A stretch of 59,934 nucleotides of DNA from Pseudomonas sp. TH10 (GTDB taxonomy: Bacteria; Pseudomonadota; Gammaproteobacteria; Pseudomonadales; Pseudomonadaceae), in the NCBI RefSeq assembly GCF_016651255.1, contig NZ_JAEKEG010000069.1, forward strand, positions 1 to 59,934, written 5' to 3'. This document shows, in pieces, positions 24,824 through 33,638 of the stretch; position 1 is the first letter of the stretch, and each line of letters begins with the position of its first letter. The notes under the pieces were generated by a model that saw only the letters and a list, made by a program, of their open reading frames with translations, did no database searches and was not told the origin of the DNA. The position numbers were made by a program, and so were the translations under genes.

Positions 24824-25723
24824 ATGCTCGACGGCGTATCGCTTGATCAGCTAAGAACCTTCATCGCTGCGGTGGATGAAGGGAGTTTTTCGGCCGCCGC
24901 CAGAAAACTCAACAGAGTGCAGTCGGCTGTCAGTGGCTGGGTCGGCAGTCTGGAGGATCAAATCGGCGTGGTGCTTTTCGACCGCTCGGGACGTTTCCCC
25001 AAGCTGACGCCGCAAGGGGCACTGTTGCTTATAGATGCGCGCAATATCGTTTCCGGCGTGGATATTCTGAAAGCGCGGGCCAAACTCATGGCGTCCGGCC
25101 TTGAGCCGGAATTGTCTGTGGTCGTGGACGTGTTTTTCCCCACCTCAGCGATCACAGCCGTCGTCAAAGAGTTTGCCGAGCGCTTCCCTTTGACCCGCTT
25201 GAAGATTTTCGTAGAGGGCCTCGGTGCCGGCTATCAGCCGATACTGGACGGCCGTTGCAGCCTTGGCATCCTTGCATCGTTGCCCATAAATTTTCCCACA
25301 CTGTCCAGCGAGCGCATTGGCGAATTTTCCCTGGTCATGGTCGCAGCCATCGATCATCCGTTGTCACGACTCAGTGGCAAAATCTCCAGGCGCGAACTTT
25401 CCACGCACATTCAGTTGGTGTTAACCGATCGCTCGGAAATGTTGGCAGGACAAGATTATGGCGTGATGTCGCCACTGACTTGGCGTTTGGCCGATCTTTC
25501 AACCAAGTACGCTTTTCTGAAAGATGGTGTGGGGTGGGGCAGTATGCCGTTGCACATGATCGAGCAAGATCTGGCGGACGGAACGCTGGTGATGCTGGAT
25601 GTCGAGACTATCCCCAGAGACGGTGTAAAGATCGATATTTCTGCGGTTCATGCAACCAGCACATTGCCCGGCCCAGCCGGGCGGTGGTTGATAGATCGGA
25701 TAAAAATCAGTCCGATTGGCTAG
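24824..25723 (+). CDS. LysR-family transcriptional regulator
   Basis: Regulator of 299 residues. The N-terminal winged HTH is DQLRTFIAAVDEGSFSAAARKLNRVQSAVSGWVGSLEDQIG, and the rest is a periplasmic-binding-like effector domain (about 95-295). GGAGG precedes the ATG. The gene is divergent from the oxidoreductase gene at 24087-24701 with two dyads in between, the classic LysR layout for control of the divergent gene and itself. Effector unknown. Confidence 0.92.
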   Translation: MLDGVSLDQLRTFIAAVDEGSFSAAARKLNRVQSAVSGWVGSLEDQIGVVLFDRSGRFPKLTPQGALLLIDARNIVSGVDILKARAKLMASGLEPELSVVVDVFFPTSAITAVVKEFAERFPLTRLKIFVEGLGAGYQPILDGRCSLGILASLPINFPTLSSERIGEFSLVMVAAIDHPLSRLSGKISRRELSTHIQLVLTDRSEMLAGQDYGVMSPLTWRLADLSTKYAFLKDGVGWGSMPLHMIEQDLADGTLVMLDVETIPRDGVKIDISAVHATSTLPGPAGRWLIDRIKISPIG

Positions 25724-25773
25724 CGTTTCCGCTTCGATTAAAGATGATTTTGTGAGTTCGACAGGAGAAGAAC

Positions 25774-26721
25774 TCAGCACGCTGCAGACGTGTGAAAAAT
25801 TGCCTGCATCAGGTTTGGAAGGGATTGCTGTTCTCTTATAATGTTGATCAGTATATGCAGTGCTGGGTGATTATATTTACGACTACCGTAATATATATGG
25901 AATGGATCTTCCGCGGATGCGTGCTGGGGAAGTATCAATCTCAGTGTTCCAGACTTTAATTCCGGTGTTATTCGTGCTTCAAGCACATAGGCGATGCCCA
26001 CGCCCGCTTTAGCGGCAGAGATAGTTGTGGCTGTATCATTGATGGTCACCAATCCTGGAACACGAATTTTCCTGCGCTCACCCTCAACCTGCAGCTCCCA
26101 GCGAAAGCTCGAGTTATCTCCCAAAAGTAGTTGAAGACAGGTGTGATGCTCCAGATCTTCTATGGTCATTGGCGCTCCGTGTTGCTCGACGTAGCCTGGC
26201 GAGGCCACCAAAACCCAGCGCTGAGGCCCGCTCAACGGCAATGCGACCATATCTTTCGGAACATGATGACCGTAGCGTATACCCGCGTCGTATCCCTCGG
26301 CCACAATATCAATAGGCCTGTTATCGACCACTACCGTTAGACGCACGCCTGGGCAGCGTCGGACGAATTCAGGGAGTGCTGGTGCGATCAGCAGATCGGC
26401 AGCATCTGCAAATACATTGAGACGAATCTCACCCAGATTGCCGACGCCTGGCGCTTCAAACGTTTCAAGCGCGGCGCCGATCTTGTTGAAGCCATCTTCC
26501 AGACGCTCCGCTAAATCCAGCCCCAAAAAAGTGGGCGATACGGCTCGACTTGTCCTGTTCAGTAATTTTGCGCCCAAGCGGTCTTCGAGCCGCCGTATGG
26601 CATGGCTCAAAGCCGAAGGAGTCAGGCCCAATTCTTTAGCTGCTGATTTGAAACTTCCCCATCGGACGATGGACAGGAAAACTTTCAGGTCTGCGAAATC
26701 GATGCGATTTTTCTGAGTCAT
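25774..26721 (-). CDS. LysR-family transcriptional regulator
   Basis: Regulator of 315 residues. The HTH is FADLKVFLSIVRWGSFKSAAKELGLTPSALSHAIRRLEDRLG, followed by NRTSRAVSPTFLG, the turn typical of the subgroup that controls oxidoreductases. The effector domain contains AEGYDAGIRYGHHVPKDM, as in the AaeR/DsdC-like and PA2220-like group. I chose the ATG at 26721, at the usual distance before the HTH; an upstream extension of 43 codons is not family-like. It is divergent from the aldo/keto reductase at 26879, which is the probable target. Confidence 0.9.
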   Translation of the reverse strand: MTQKNRIDFADLKVFLSIVRWGSFKSAAKELGLTPSALSHAIRRLEDRLGAKLLNRTSRAVSPTFLGLDLAERLEDGFNKIGAALETFEAPGVGNLGEIRLNVFADAADLLIAPALPEFVRRCPGVRLTVVVDNRPIDIVAEGYDAGIRYGHHVPKDMVALPLSGPQRWVLVASPGYVEQHGAPMTIEDLEHHTCLQLLLGDNSSFRWELQVEGERRKIRVPGLVTINDTATTISAAKAGVGIAYVLEARITPELKSGTLRLILPQHASAEDPFHIYYGSRKYNHPALHILINIIREQQSLPNLMQAIFHTSAAC

Positions 26722-26748
26722 AGATGATTCGGCTTCACTGACTGGATG

Positions 26749-26762
26749 AACTGATTTCAGTT
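26749..26762. promoter_or_regulatory. Perfect 6-2-6 palindrome between LysR and aldo/keto reductase genes
   Basis: AACTGA-TT-TCAGTT at 26749-26762 lies 28 bases upstream of the LysR start and 116 bases upstream of the reductase. It is a candidate LysR operator, but short palindromes arise by chance and no second copy was found. Confidence 0.35.
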
Positions 26763-26878
26763 TAGCCTGTGCGATTATCACCACCCCGTCAACGAACCGA
26801 TGGCATCGCCAAACGACCGCGTGATTGGGAATATCCGCCAGTGGCGTCATGCAGGGCTCAGAGAAGAGGAATCAGATA

Positions 26879-27865
26879 TGCATCACCGAGTCATTGGACG
26901 CACGGGCAGAAAAAGTCTCAGAAATTGGATTTGGTGCATGGGCCATCGGTGGAGCCTGGGGTGAGGTTTCCGAGTCCGATGCCAAAGCGGCACTTCACGC
27001 GGCATTTGATCAAGGCACGACGTTCATCGATACCGCAGACGTCTACGGTGACGGACGATCAGAGCGCATCATTGCAGATGTGATGAAAGAGCGAGGCGGG
27101 GATCGGCCCTTTATCGCGACGAAAGCTGGAAGGAGGTTAAATCCTCATGTGGCTGAAGGCTACACGCGAGCGAATCTGAACGATTTCGTAGACCGCTCCC
27201 TCCGAAATCTGCAAACAGATTGTCTCGACCTTGTTCAACTTCATTGCCCACCTACCGAAATTTACTATCAACCCGATGTCTTTCAGGTAATGGAGGACAT
27301 GATTACCGCGGGGAAAATACGTCACTACGGCGTTTCGGTGGAAAAGGTCGAAGAGGCGTTGAAGGCTATCGAATACCCTGGTGTCGTTTCGGTTCAGATG
27401 ATCTACAACATCTTCCGTCAGCGGCCCGCTTCTCTGTTCATGCACGAGGCTAAAAAACGTGGAGTTGGGGTTATCGTTCGCGTGCCTTTGGCTTCCGGCT
27501 TGCTAAGTGGAAAAATGACGAATGCTACTACTTTCGCTGCGGATGATCATCGCTTGTTCAATCGAAATGGCGAGGCGTTCGATAAAGGGGAAACCTTCGC
27601 CGGCGTACCCTTTGATGTAGCGCTGGAAGCCGTCGAGCGACTTCGGCCCTTAGTGCCGCAGGGCGTCACAATGGCGCAATTTGCATTGCGCTGGATTTTG
27701 ATGGAGTCCGGGGTGACGACTGTCATCCCGGGGGCCAAGAATCCACAGCAAGCCAAAGCCAATAGTGATTCGAGTGACTTGGCGCCCATTTCTGACGAGT
27801 CGATGCAAGCGGTTCGTGACCTGTATGAATCGAAAATCTCCTCTCATGTGCACCACCAATGGTAA
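26879..27865 (+). CDS. Aldo/keto reductase, one-base insertion in the A-run at 26910-26914
   Basis: NADPH-dependent reductase of about 328 residues with a TIM-barrel fold. The ATG at 26879 (GAGG upstream) opens MHHRVIGRTGR, the normal family start, but the five-A run at 26910-26914 shifts the frame. With four A's it reads GRKVSEIGFGAWAIGGAWG and stays open. Catalytic residues: Asp/Tyr in FIDTADVYGDGRSE, Lys in FIATKAGRR, His in LVQLHCPPTE. NADP-binding end: VTTVIPGAKNPQQAKANS. It is divergent from the LysR gene at 25774-26721. Substrate unknown. Confidence 0.88.
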   Translation, partial: CITESLDARAEKVSEIGFGAWAIGGAWGEVSESDAKAALHAAFDQGTTFIDTADVYGDGRSERIIADVMKERGGDRPFIATKAGRRLNPHVAEGYTRANLNDFVDRSLRNLQTDCLDLVQLHCPPTEIYYQPDVFQVMEDMITAGKIRHYGVSVEKVEEALKAIEYPGVVSVQMIYNIFRQRPASLFMHEAKKRGVGVIVRVPLASGLLSGKMTNATTFAADDHRLFNRNGEAFDKGETFAGVPFDVALEAVERLRPLVPQGVTMAQFALRWILMESGVTTVIPGAKNPQQAKANSDSSDLAPISDESMQAVRDLYESKISSHVHHQW

Positions 27866-27934
27866 TTCATTGACTTCAAACTTCATTGGTCTTGAAAGGA
27901 GCAGCGGGCATCAATTCATTAGACGCAGTCAGGC

Positions 27935-28381
27935 TTAGCGTCGCAATTGCGCCAATTGTTCCTTTAATCGCGCCACTTCACTTTCAAGTTCACGGACTCG
28001 CTCGCGAGCCTCAACCTCAACGCTGACGTCCTTCTGGATACCGATGAAGTACGTCAGTTGATCTGCGTCGTTAAACACAGGGGTAATCGACAGTTCGTTC
28101 CAGAAAGCGCTGCCATCCTTGCGATAGTTGCGGATGATTTGCCGGCAGGGGTGAAAGTTCTTTATTGCCTCCCGGATTGTAGCCAGGCCGCTTTGGTCGC
28201 GGTCATTGCCCTGAAGAAAGCGACAGTCCTGATAAAGGATGTCGTCAACACCGTAGCCCGTCAGGCGCTGGAAGGCGGGGTTGGCGTAGATCAGTATGTT
28301 CTCGTCGCCTTCCTGCTCTGCTACCACGATGCCATCGTTGGATGCTTCAACCATCAGTTGCAGCAGTTCTGCATTGATCAT
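27935..28381 (-). CDS. Short LOV blue-light photoreceptor (PpSB1-LOV-like)
   Basis: Protein of 148 residues made of one LOV/PAS core and a C-terminal helix, with no output domain. MINAELLQLMVEASNDGIVVAEQEG opens the A'alpha-Abeta part. The flavin-adduct cysteine is Cys53 in QDCRFLQGNDRDQ, the same position and nearly the same motif as in P. putida SB1-LOV. NYRKDGSAFWNELSITPV and LTYFIGIQKDVS complete the FMN pocket, and VRELESEVARLKEQLAQLRR is a coiled-coil J-alpha helix for dimerisation. I start at 28381 by this match. It lies 145 bp downstream of folE, in a set of genes often induced by light in Pseudomonas. Confidence 0.93.
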   Translation of the reverse strand: MINAELLQLMVEASNDGIVVAEQEGDENILIYANPAFQRLTGYGVDDILYQDCRFLQGNDRDQSGLATIREAIKNFHPCRQIIRNYRKDGSAFWNELSITPVFNDADQLTYFIGIQKDVSVEVEARERVRELESEVARLKEQLAQLRR

Positions 28382-28525
28382 TTTCTGAGCCCCAGTGAAT
28401 GTCACATCATTTTAGGACAACTTGGGGTTTCAAAATGCTTTCGACACAATTCGACAGCATTCCCATGACTGACCAAGGCGCCGCCAGCAAGAAAGGTATG
28501 CGCGGAAAGGCGCGACCTTTTGGTG

Positions 28526-29086
28526 TCAAGCTGGTCGCCCGATCAGTTGCAGGAACTCGTGGCGCGTAGCGGACGACTCGCGAAAGGCGCCCAGCATCAC
28601 TGATGAGGTCATCACCGAGTTTTGCTTCTCCACGCCTCGCATCATCATGCACATGTGCTTGGCCTCTATGACCACAGCCACGCCGGCGGCATCGGTGATG
28701 TGCTGAATGGCGTCGGCAATTTGTTTTGTGAGGTTTTCCTGAATCTGCAAGCGGCGGGCAAACATATCAACCACTCGTGCAACCTTCGACAGCCCCAGTA
28801 CCCTTCCGGTGGGGATGTATGCGACGTGAGCCTTGCCGATGAAGGGCAGCATGTGATGCTCACACAGTGAATACAGTTCGATATCACGCACGATGACCAT
28901 TTCATCGTTTAGCGATTCGAACAGTGCACCATTGATCACTTCTTCAAGGCTCATGGTGTAGCCGTTACACAGGTATTGCATTGCCTTGGCTGCGCGTTTG
29001 GGCGTGTCCAGCAATCCTTCACGCTCAGGGTTCTCGCCGACGCTGACGAGAATTTCACGGTAGTGCTCGGCTAATGATGGGTTCAT
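28526..29086 (-). CDS. folE: GTP cyclohydrolase I
   Basis: Enzyme of 186 residues converting GTP to 7,8-dihydroneopterin triphosphate, the first step to folate and pterins. The zinc ligands are Cys and His in [11 protein letters not shown] and Cys in [11 protein letters not shown]. Substrate-contact segments [34 protein letters not shown] and [10 protein letters not shown] are complete. Length is normal for the short FolE type. Pseudomonas carries more than one folE; the copy next to a LOV gene and a DUF393 gene belongs to the light/stress set and may supply pterin for a photolyase antenna; no photolyase is in the window. Confidence 0.95.
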   Translation of the reverse strand: MNPSLAEHYREILVSVGENPEREGLLDTPKRAAKAMQYLCNGYTMSLEEVINGALFESLNDEMVIVRDIELYSLCEHHMLPFIGKAHVAYIPTGRVLGLSKVARVVDMFARRLQIQENLTKQIADAIQHITDAAGVAVVIEAKHMCMMMRGVEKQNSVMTSSVMLGAFRESSATRHEFLQLIGRPA

Positions 29087-29177
29087 TTCTATTCCTCGCA
29101 GCCATGCTGCGGTTCATGTGACGGCCATCCTTGGCTTTAGGGGCGTTCGGGCTGGGGAAGAACCTGAGCGAAGCATT

Positions 29178-29642
29178 CTAGGGCTGCTTAATTTTGCAGG
29201 TGAGATGCTCGTCGGGTTCGGGTTTTGATGCCGGCATTGTGCAAGAGCTGTCGACGCATCGACGGCGACCATCCGGATGAGGCAACCAGGCCAAATGGGG
29301 GCGTAATCGGCAGAAGAGGCGATAACCCACGGCGAGCAGAGGGCGGATTGCACGCCATGTCAGTGGCGTTGCCCAGAACCCCAGGCCGGCGGCTCGCCAG
29401 CTCCATAGAGTGGCGTCCAGTCCGGTTAACCAGCGGCCATCGGCAAAACGGGCATGCAGCGAGGACTGCATTTGCTCGAGCGTGAACCCGAGTGTCCTGG
29501 CGTCGAATGCATCACTGCTGATGTCTACAAACAGCAGTCGACTCTCTACGGCGTGTCGCTGCAGGATCTTGATTTCGCGCGCGCACAGCGGGCATGTACC
29601 GTCGAAGTACAGCGTCAGTGGCCAATGCTCTTTATTGTACAT
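29178..29642 (-). CDS. DUF393 (DCC) thiol-disulfide-like protein
   Basis: Protein of 154 residues with the DCC family signature at its start: LYFDGTCPLCAREIKIL (DGxCPxC) and FVDISSDAF. A hydrophobic middle (RAIRPLLAVGYRLFCRLRPHLAW) may touch membrane. A second Cys pair lies in CVDSSCTM. DCC proteins have a thioredoxin-like CxxC and are of unknown substrate, often near light- or stress-induced photolyase clusters. The start codon lies 9 bases from the dyad at 29651-29674, so control at this promoter is likely. No clear ribosome site was found; the ATG at 29642 is chosen by family match. Confidence 0.85.
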   Translation of the reverse strand: MYNKEHWPLTLYFDGTCPLCAREIKILQRHAVESRLLFVDISSDAFDARTLGFTLEQMQSSLHARFADGRWLTGLDATLWSWRAAGLGFWATPLTWRAIRPLLAVGYRLFCRLRPHLAWLPHPDGRRRCVDSSCTMPASKPEPDEHLTCKIKQP

Positions 29643-29650
29643 TGATGGTT

Positions 29651-29674
29651 ATCTTGTATAGGTCTTGTACAAGA
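29651..29674 (-). promoter_or_regulatory. LitR/MerR-like operator overlapping the DUF393 promoter
   Basis: TCTTGTACAAGA (29663-29674) is a perfect 12-base palindrome, and ATCTTGTATA (29651-29660) repeats its half-site 12 bases away. Leftward, TTGTCA and TATCTT separated by 17 bases make a plausible -35/-10 pair, with the -10 inside the dyad. TTGTAYA repeats are typical of MerR/LitR-type light regulators. No litR gene is in the window. Confidence 0.55.
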
Positions 29675-29836
29675 TAAGCTTAAAAAAACGAACTGACAAT
29701 CGTGGGCATTCCTTTGCCGTGAAATTGGTCCGCCTGCCCGCCGGGCAGCGTTCAAAGTAGGGATCATAAGCGCAGCAACAGCGCTGCGAGCGGCGGGCGG
29801 CATAGTCCTGCTCGGTCCAACTTCAAGCGTGGCTCA

Positions 29837-30748
29837 TCAAGCCACTCGCCGCAGTGCTGCGGCCATGCCGCCGCCTATCGAAGCCATGCCAACAACCAAA
29901 CAGGGGAACGACACCCACCAAGGCGTCCCGGCGGTCATCATGCTGAACTCCGACATCCCACCAATGCTCGCAATCAGGTTCAGCGGCAAAAACACCACGT
30001 TGATCAACGTCAGTTTGCGCAGCAAATTGTTCATGCTGTTGTTCATCAGATTGCCACGCGCGTCGATCAGCCCGGAAAACACCGTGGAATAGATCTCTGC
30101 CTGCTTGTAGCACTGGTTGTTTTCGATGATCAGATCGTTGAGCGAGTCCAGCTGACTTGGGCCGAACCCGTGGCGCTGGCCATGGCTTCGAAGCAGGGCG
30201 AGTACCGCGCCATTGCTCTGAATGGCGTTCACGTAGTACACAAGGCTTTCGCTCAAATTGTACATCTGCACCAGTTGCTGGTTATCCATTGTGCGGCTGA
30301 CTTGTTGCTGTACCTCGCGGGCCATCTGCTTGACAACACGCAGGTGGCCCAAATAGTGATGCACGCTTTCAGCCAGCAGCGCCATCAGCACATCCAGAGG
30401 GCCGCTCAGCGCTGAGTCGCTCTCCAAACCTGCTAGAAGTGAGTTGCTCGCGCAGATCACCACCAACCTCTGCTCGCTCAACACCACTCCGAACGACGAC
30501 ACATTGAACGCTCGGCCATCGAAGCTCTCCGGTCGCTTCCAGATCAGGAACAGATGGTCTGGCTTGATCTCGATTCGCGCTACTTCGTCCGGGTCCAGGG
30601 ATGACTCCAGCGCCTGGGCGCCGATCCCCAATCGTTCCCGGAGCAGCAACTGCTCGCCGGCATCCGGTGCGACGCACAGCCAGACGCTGGCTTGATCGTC
30701 GGGCGCCTGGCACAGGTTACCTTCCTGAATGCTGTAGGCTTCGATCAT
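29837..30748 (-). CDS. CorA/ZntB-like membrane protein with altered GMN motif
   Basis: Protein of 303 residues with a long cytoplasmic domain and two C-terminal helices, as in CorA-type divalent cation channels. The pore signature, normally GMN, reads IGGMSEF here at about residue 262, after LTLINVVFLPLNLIAS. The second helix ends AALRRVA. GMN is near-essential in known CorA channels, so cation transport is doubtful or selectivity changed. It starts three bases after the stop of the ATP-grasp ligase gene, so the two are one operon. Confidence 0.82.
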   Translation of the reverse strand: MIEAYSIQEGNLCQAPDDQASVWLCVAPDAGEQLLLRERLGIGAQALESSLDPDEVARIEIKPDHLFLIWKRPESFDGRAFNVSSFGVVLSEQRLVVICASNSLLAGLESDSALSGPLDVLMALLAESVHHYLGHLRVVKQMAREVQQQVSRTMDNQQLVQMYNLSESLVYYVNAIQSNGAVLALLRSHGQRHGFGPSQLDSLNDLIIENNQCYKQAEIYSTVFSGLIDARGNLMNNSMNNLLRKLTLINVVFLPLNLIASIGGMSEFSMMTAGTPWWVSFPCLVVGMASIGGGMAAALRRVA

Positions 30749-30751
30749 CGC

Positions 30752-32331
30752 TTACCACGCCTGGCCGCGATGTTTGAGTTCCAGCCTCTGGATAAATGCT
30801 TGAAGCACCCGCCGATACAGCTCATCGCCTAAAACGGCGTCTTCGGTTCCTGCATCCAGGTTAGGGTTGTCGTTGACTTCAATCACCAACACCCGGTCAC
30901 CGGCTTGTTTAAGGTCGACGCCATAAAGGCCGTTGCCGATCAGCCGTGCGGTGTCGACTGCAAGTTGCACAACCTCTGGCGGCGCTTGCTCGATCGGGAC
31001 GGCCTTGCACATGCCGTTTATTTCACCTGGCACGGCTTTGTGGTTGTAGATTTGCCAATGCCCCTTGGACATGAAGTATTGACAGGCATAAAGGGCTTCG
31101 CCGTTAAGTACGCCTACACGCCAGTCATACTCCGTGTAGCAGTATTCCTGAGCGAGCAGCAGCACTGAATGCTCGAACAATTCCTGTGCTGCCGACGACA
31201 GCGCCTGCGCATCGGCGACTTTGATGACACCCCGCGAGAAGCAGCCGTCGGGAATTTTCAGTACAAGAGGAAAGCCCAACCGACGGCCTGCCTGCTCCAG
31301 TTCCTGAGGTCGATCCTTGTAGAGGATTTCCGTCGCTGGCATTCCCAGGCCGCGTCGCTTGAGCAGGTCAGTCAGGTACACCTTGTTGGTGCAACGAAGG
31401 ATGGAAGATGGATCATCGATGACCACCAGGCCTTCACTCTCGGCTCTTTTGGCAAAACGGTAGGTGTGGTCGTCTACGCGGGTAGTCTCGCGAATGAACA
31501 ACGCGTCGAATTCTGCCAGGCGCGCATAGTCTTTTTCTCGATAAGTTCGACATCGATGCCAAGCTGTTTGCCGGTTTCAATAAATCGCTCCAGCGCCAAT
31601 GAATTGGAAGGTGGCAGCGCCTCGGCGGGATCTTGCAATATTGCCAGGTCGTATCGAGCCATCCGCTTGGACGCCGGTTGTCGCCAAGTGCGCCGATTGA
31701 AGGCATCCAGGGCGTTGGCAAAAACATGCTGTTGCTCATCACGCAGTTTGTGCAATGCACCGGGTTTTATTCCGGCGATCTGCCACGTCTCACCACGGCG
31801 AAATTCCACCAGCAAAATAGGGCAGGGGAATGCCTCAAAGAGCTGACGGCCAATCTCTTGCAGTGACTCAATGGTGGCTTTGCCAAAATACAATGACAGG
31901 GTAAAGGCTTCGGTATTGCCATAAGGATGGTTGGCCAGCGCCCGCTCCAGGGTGCGCTCAAGATCATCCAGACCCACCCCGTACAGCGCCTTGCGCGACA
32001 GCTCGCTGATGATGCGCACCGACGGGAATACCTTGTGCCCGCGCGCTTCTGCAAGCAAAGAGCAGTAGTAGCCTTGGCCCAGGTACTTGTAGTTGCGGCA
32101 GAGGTTGATCACTTGCGTGCGACCTGGGAGGTCGTCGCTGTGCTCAAGGTAATCCTGGGCAAGCATCAGGCTTTCACTGGGGAGGTAGCTGGCCCAGTCT
32201 TCCTTGCGTTCGACGAGGATCAGCAACTGGCTGCCTGAACGCCCCGTGCTGGGAGGCTCCTCGACGAGAGATATTGTGGAACGTTCCGATTTGTCCAATA
32301 CTTCGTTCACGTTGGTTTGCACCGCTGACAT
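30752..32331 (-). CDS. RimK-like ATP-grasp amino-acid ligase with RLAN-type N-terminus, one-base deletion near 31532
   Basis: Protein of about 526 residues after repair. The N-terminal part (LLILVERKEDWASYLPSE through GIDVELIEKK) matches the RLAN domain found on RimK-like ligases. The C-terminal part is an ATP-grasp: LFIRETTRVDDHTYRFAKRAE, SILRCTNKVYLTDLLKR, FPLVLKIPDGCFSRGVIKV (ATP loop), VIEVNDNPNLDAG (metal-binding Glu/Asn). The frame breaks at EKKTMRAW; six A's instead of five at 31532-31536 give EKKDYARLAEFDALFIRET. Such enzymes join amino acids, often glutamate, to a protein or peptide end. Three bases separate it from the CorA-like gene; a GNAT-C39 gene is divergent. Confidence 0.86.
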
Positions 32332-32425
32332 GAGTAATCGATCCCTATTGAAGAACACGCCGCTTCAATAAATCACGGACATCCGGGTCTGTCCCGGTTC
32401 GTTACTCAAACATTACGGTGCCACC

Positions 32426-33520
32426 ATGCTTTTTAACTTTCGCGTTGCAGCGACGGACGATATCGACGAATTGGTCGCGTTGGAACAGGAGTGTTTTACG
32501 CTTGATCGGTTGAGCCAGCGCAATTTTCATTGGATGGTCAGCCGTGCCAATAGTTGTTTGATTGTCGCCGAATGCCAGGAAGAACTGGCGGGATATGCCC
32601 TGTTGCTCTTTCATCGTGGCACATCACTCGCACGCCTGTATTCAATCGCTGTCAGTCAGGCATGGCGAGGCCATGGCCTCGGCCAGAGGCTGCTGGAAGA
32701 GGCACAAACGCGTGCGCTTTCCCGGAACTGCGCATGGTTGCGTTTGGAGGTCAGAGCCGATAATCCCGCTGCCATCAGCCTGTATGAGGCCAATGGATAC
32801 CAGCGCTTCGCAGTCGTTGAGGACTACTACGAAGATCATGCCGAAGCGCTGCGTTACGAGAAGCGAATTCTCCATCAAGCTCCGTCGCCGACACGTCAAG
32901 TACCCTATTACCAACAGACCACCGAATTCACATGCGGCGCGGCCTGTCTGCTGATGGCTATGGCTGCCATCGAGACGAGCCGGCCAATGAGTCGCAAGGA
33001 GGAAATTCAGCTCTGGCGAGAGGCGACTACCATCTTCATGACCGCAGGACACGGTGGCTGCAGTCCTCAGGGCTTGGCTTTAGCTGCCTGTCGGCGCGGT
33101 TTTGAGGTGCGTCTGGTGGTTAGCCAACTTGGCTCGCTGTTTCTGGAGGGCGTACGCAGTCCGGAAAAAAAGGCCATCATGAAGCTGGTAGAAGACAGCT
33201 TTGCTGAGGATTTGGCGCAAGCGGGCGTCATACAGGAGCAGGCTTCCAATTTTGATATCCGCGCAGCACTTGTGGCTGGATTCAAACCAGTGGTACTGAT
33301 CAGTAACTACCGATTCACCCGGTTGAAGGCCCCTCATTGGGTACTGATAACAGGGTGCGACGACGAGTTTGTGTATCTGCACGATCCGGATGTGGATCAC
33401 AGCCGCCACCGTCAGAGCATCGATTGCCAGCACCTGCCAGTGAGTCACGAAGAGTTCATGCGCATGAGCACGTTTGGCTCTCGCCGAGTGCGGGCTGCCG
33501 TCATGCTGCGTGCACGTTAA
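32426..33520 (+). CDS. GNAT acetyltransferase fused to a C39-like cysteine peptidase
   Basis: Fusion of 364 residues. The N-terminal GNAT domain (1-150) has the acetyl-CoA loop QAWRGHGLGQRLLE at about 79-91 and LEVRADNPAAISLYEANGY. The C-terminal domain (158-360) is a C39-type peptidase: QTTEFTCGAACLLMAM with nucleophile Cys170, and the His/Asp pair in APHWVLITGCDDEFVYLHDPD. No membrane segment or signal is seen, so it works in the cytoplasm. It is divergent from the ATP-grasp ligase, 94 bp apart. A ligase, an acylase and a peptidase side by side suggest making, acetylating and trimming a peptide or protein tail. Confidence 0.88.
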   Translation: MLFNFRVAATDDIDELVALEQECFTLDRLSQRNFHWMVSRANSCLIVAECQEELAGYALLLFHRGTSLARLYSIAVSQAWRGHGLGQRLLEEAQTRALSRNCAWLRLEVRADNPAAISLYEANGYQRFAVVEDYYEDHAEALRYEKRILHQAPSPTRQVPYYQQTTEFTCGAACLLMAMAAIETSRPMSRKEEIQLWREATTIFMTAGHGGCSPQGLALAACRRGFEVRLVVSQLGSLFLEGVRSPEKKAIMKLVEDSFAEDLAQAGVIQEQASNFDIRAALVAGFKPVVLISNYRFTRLKAPHWVLITGCDDEFVYLHDPDVDHSRHRQSIDCQHLPVSHEEFMRMSTFGSRRVRAAVMLRAR

Positions 33521-33638
33521 AGGGATGCTCGTCGGGTGAAACGGTAGCGTTTTGCTGGCCGGGTGATTGTTGTTTGAAGACATCACTCGCACCCTCCATG
33601 CTGCGCGGGGTCTTTGGCTAGCAAACGGTAATCTGAAT

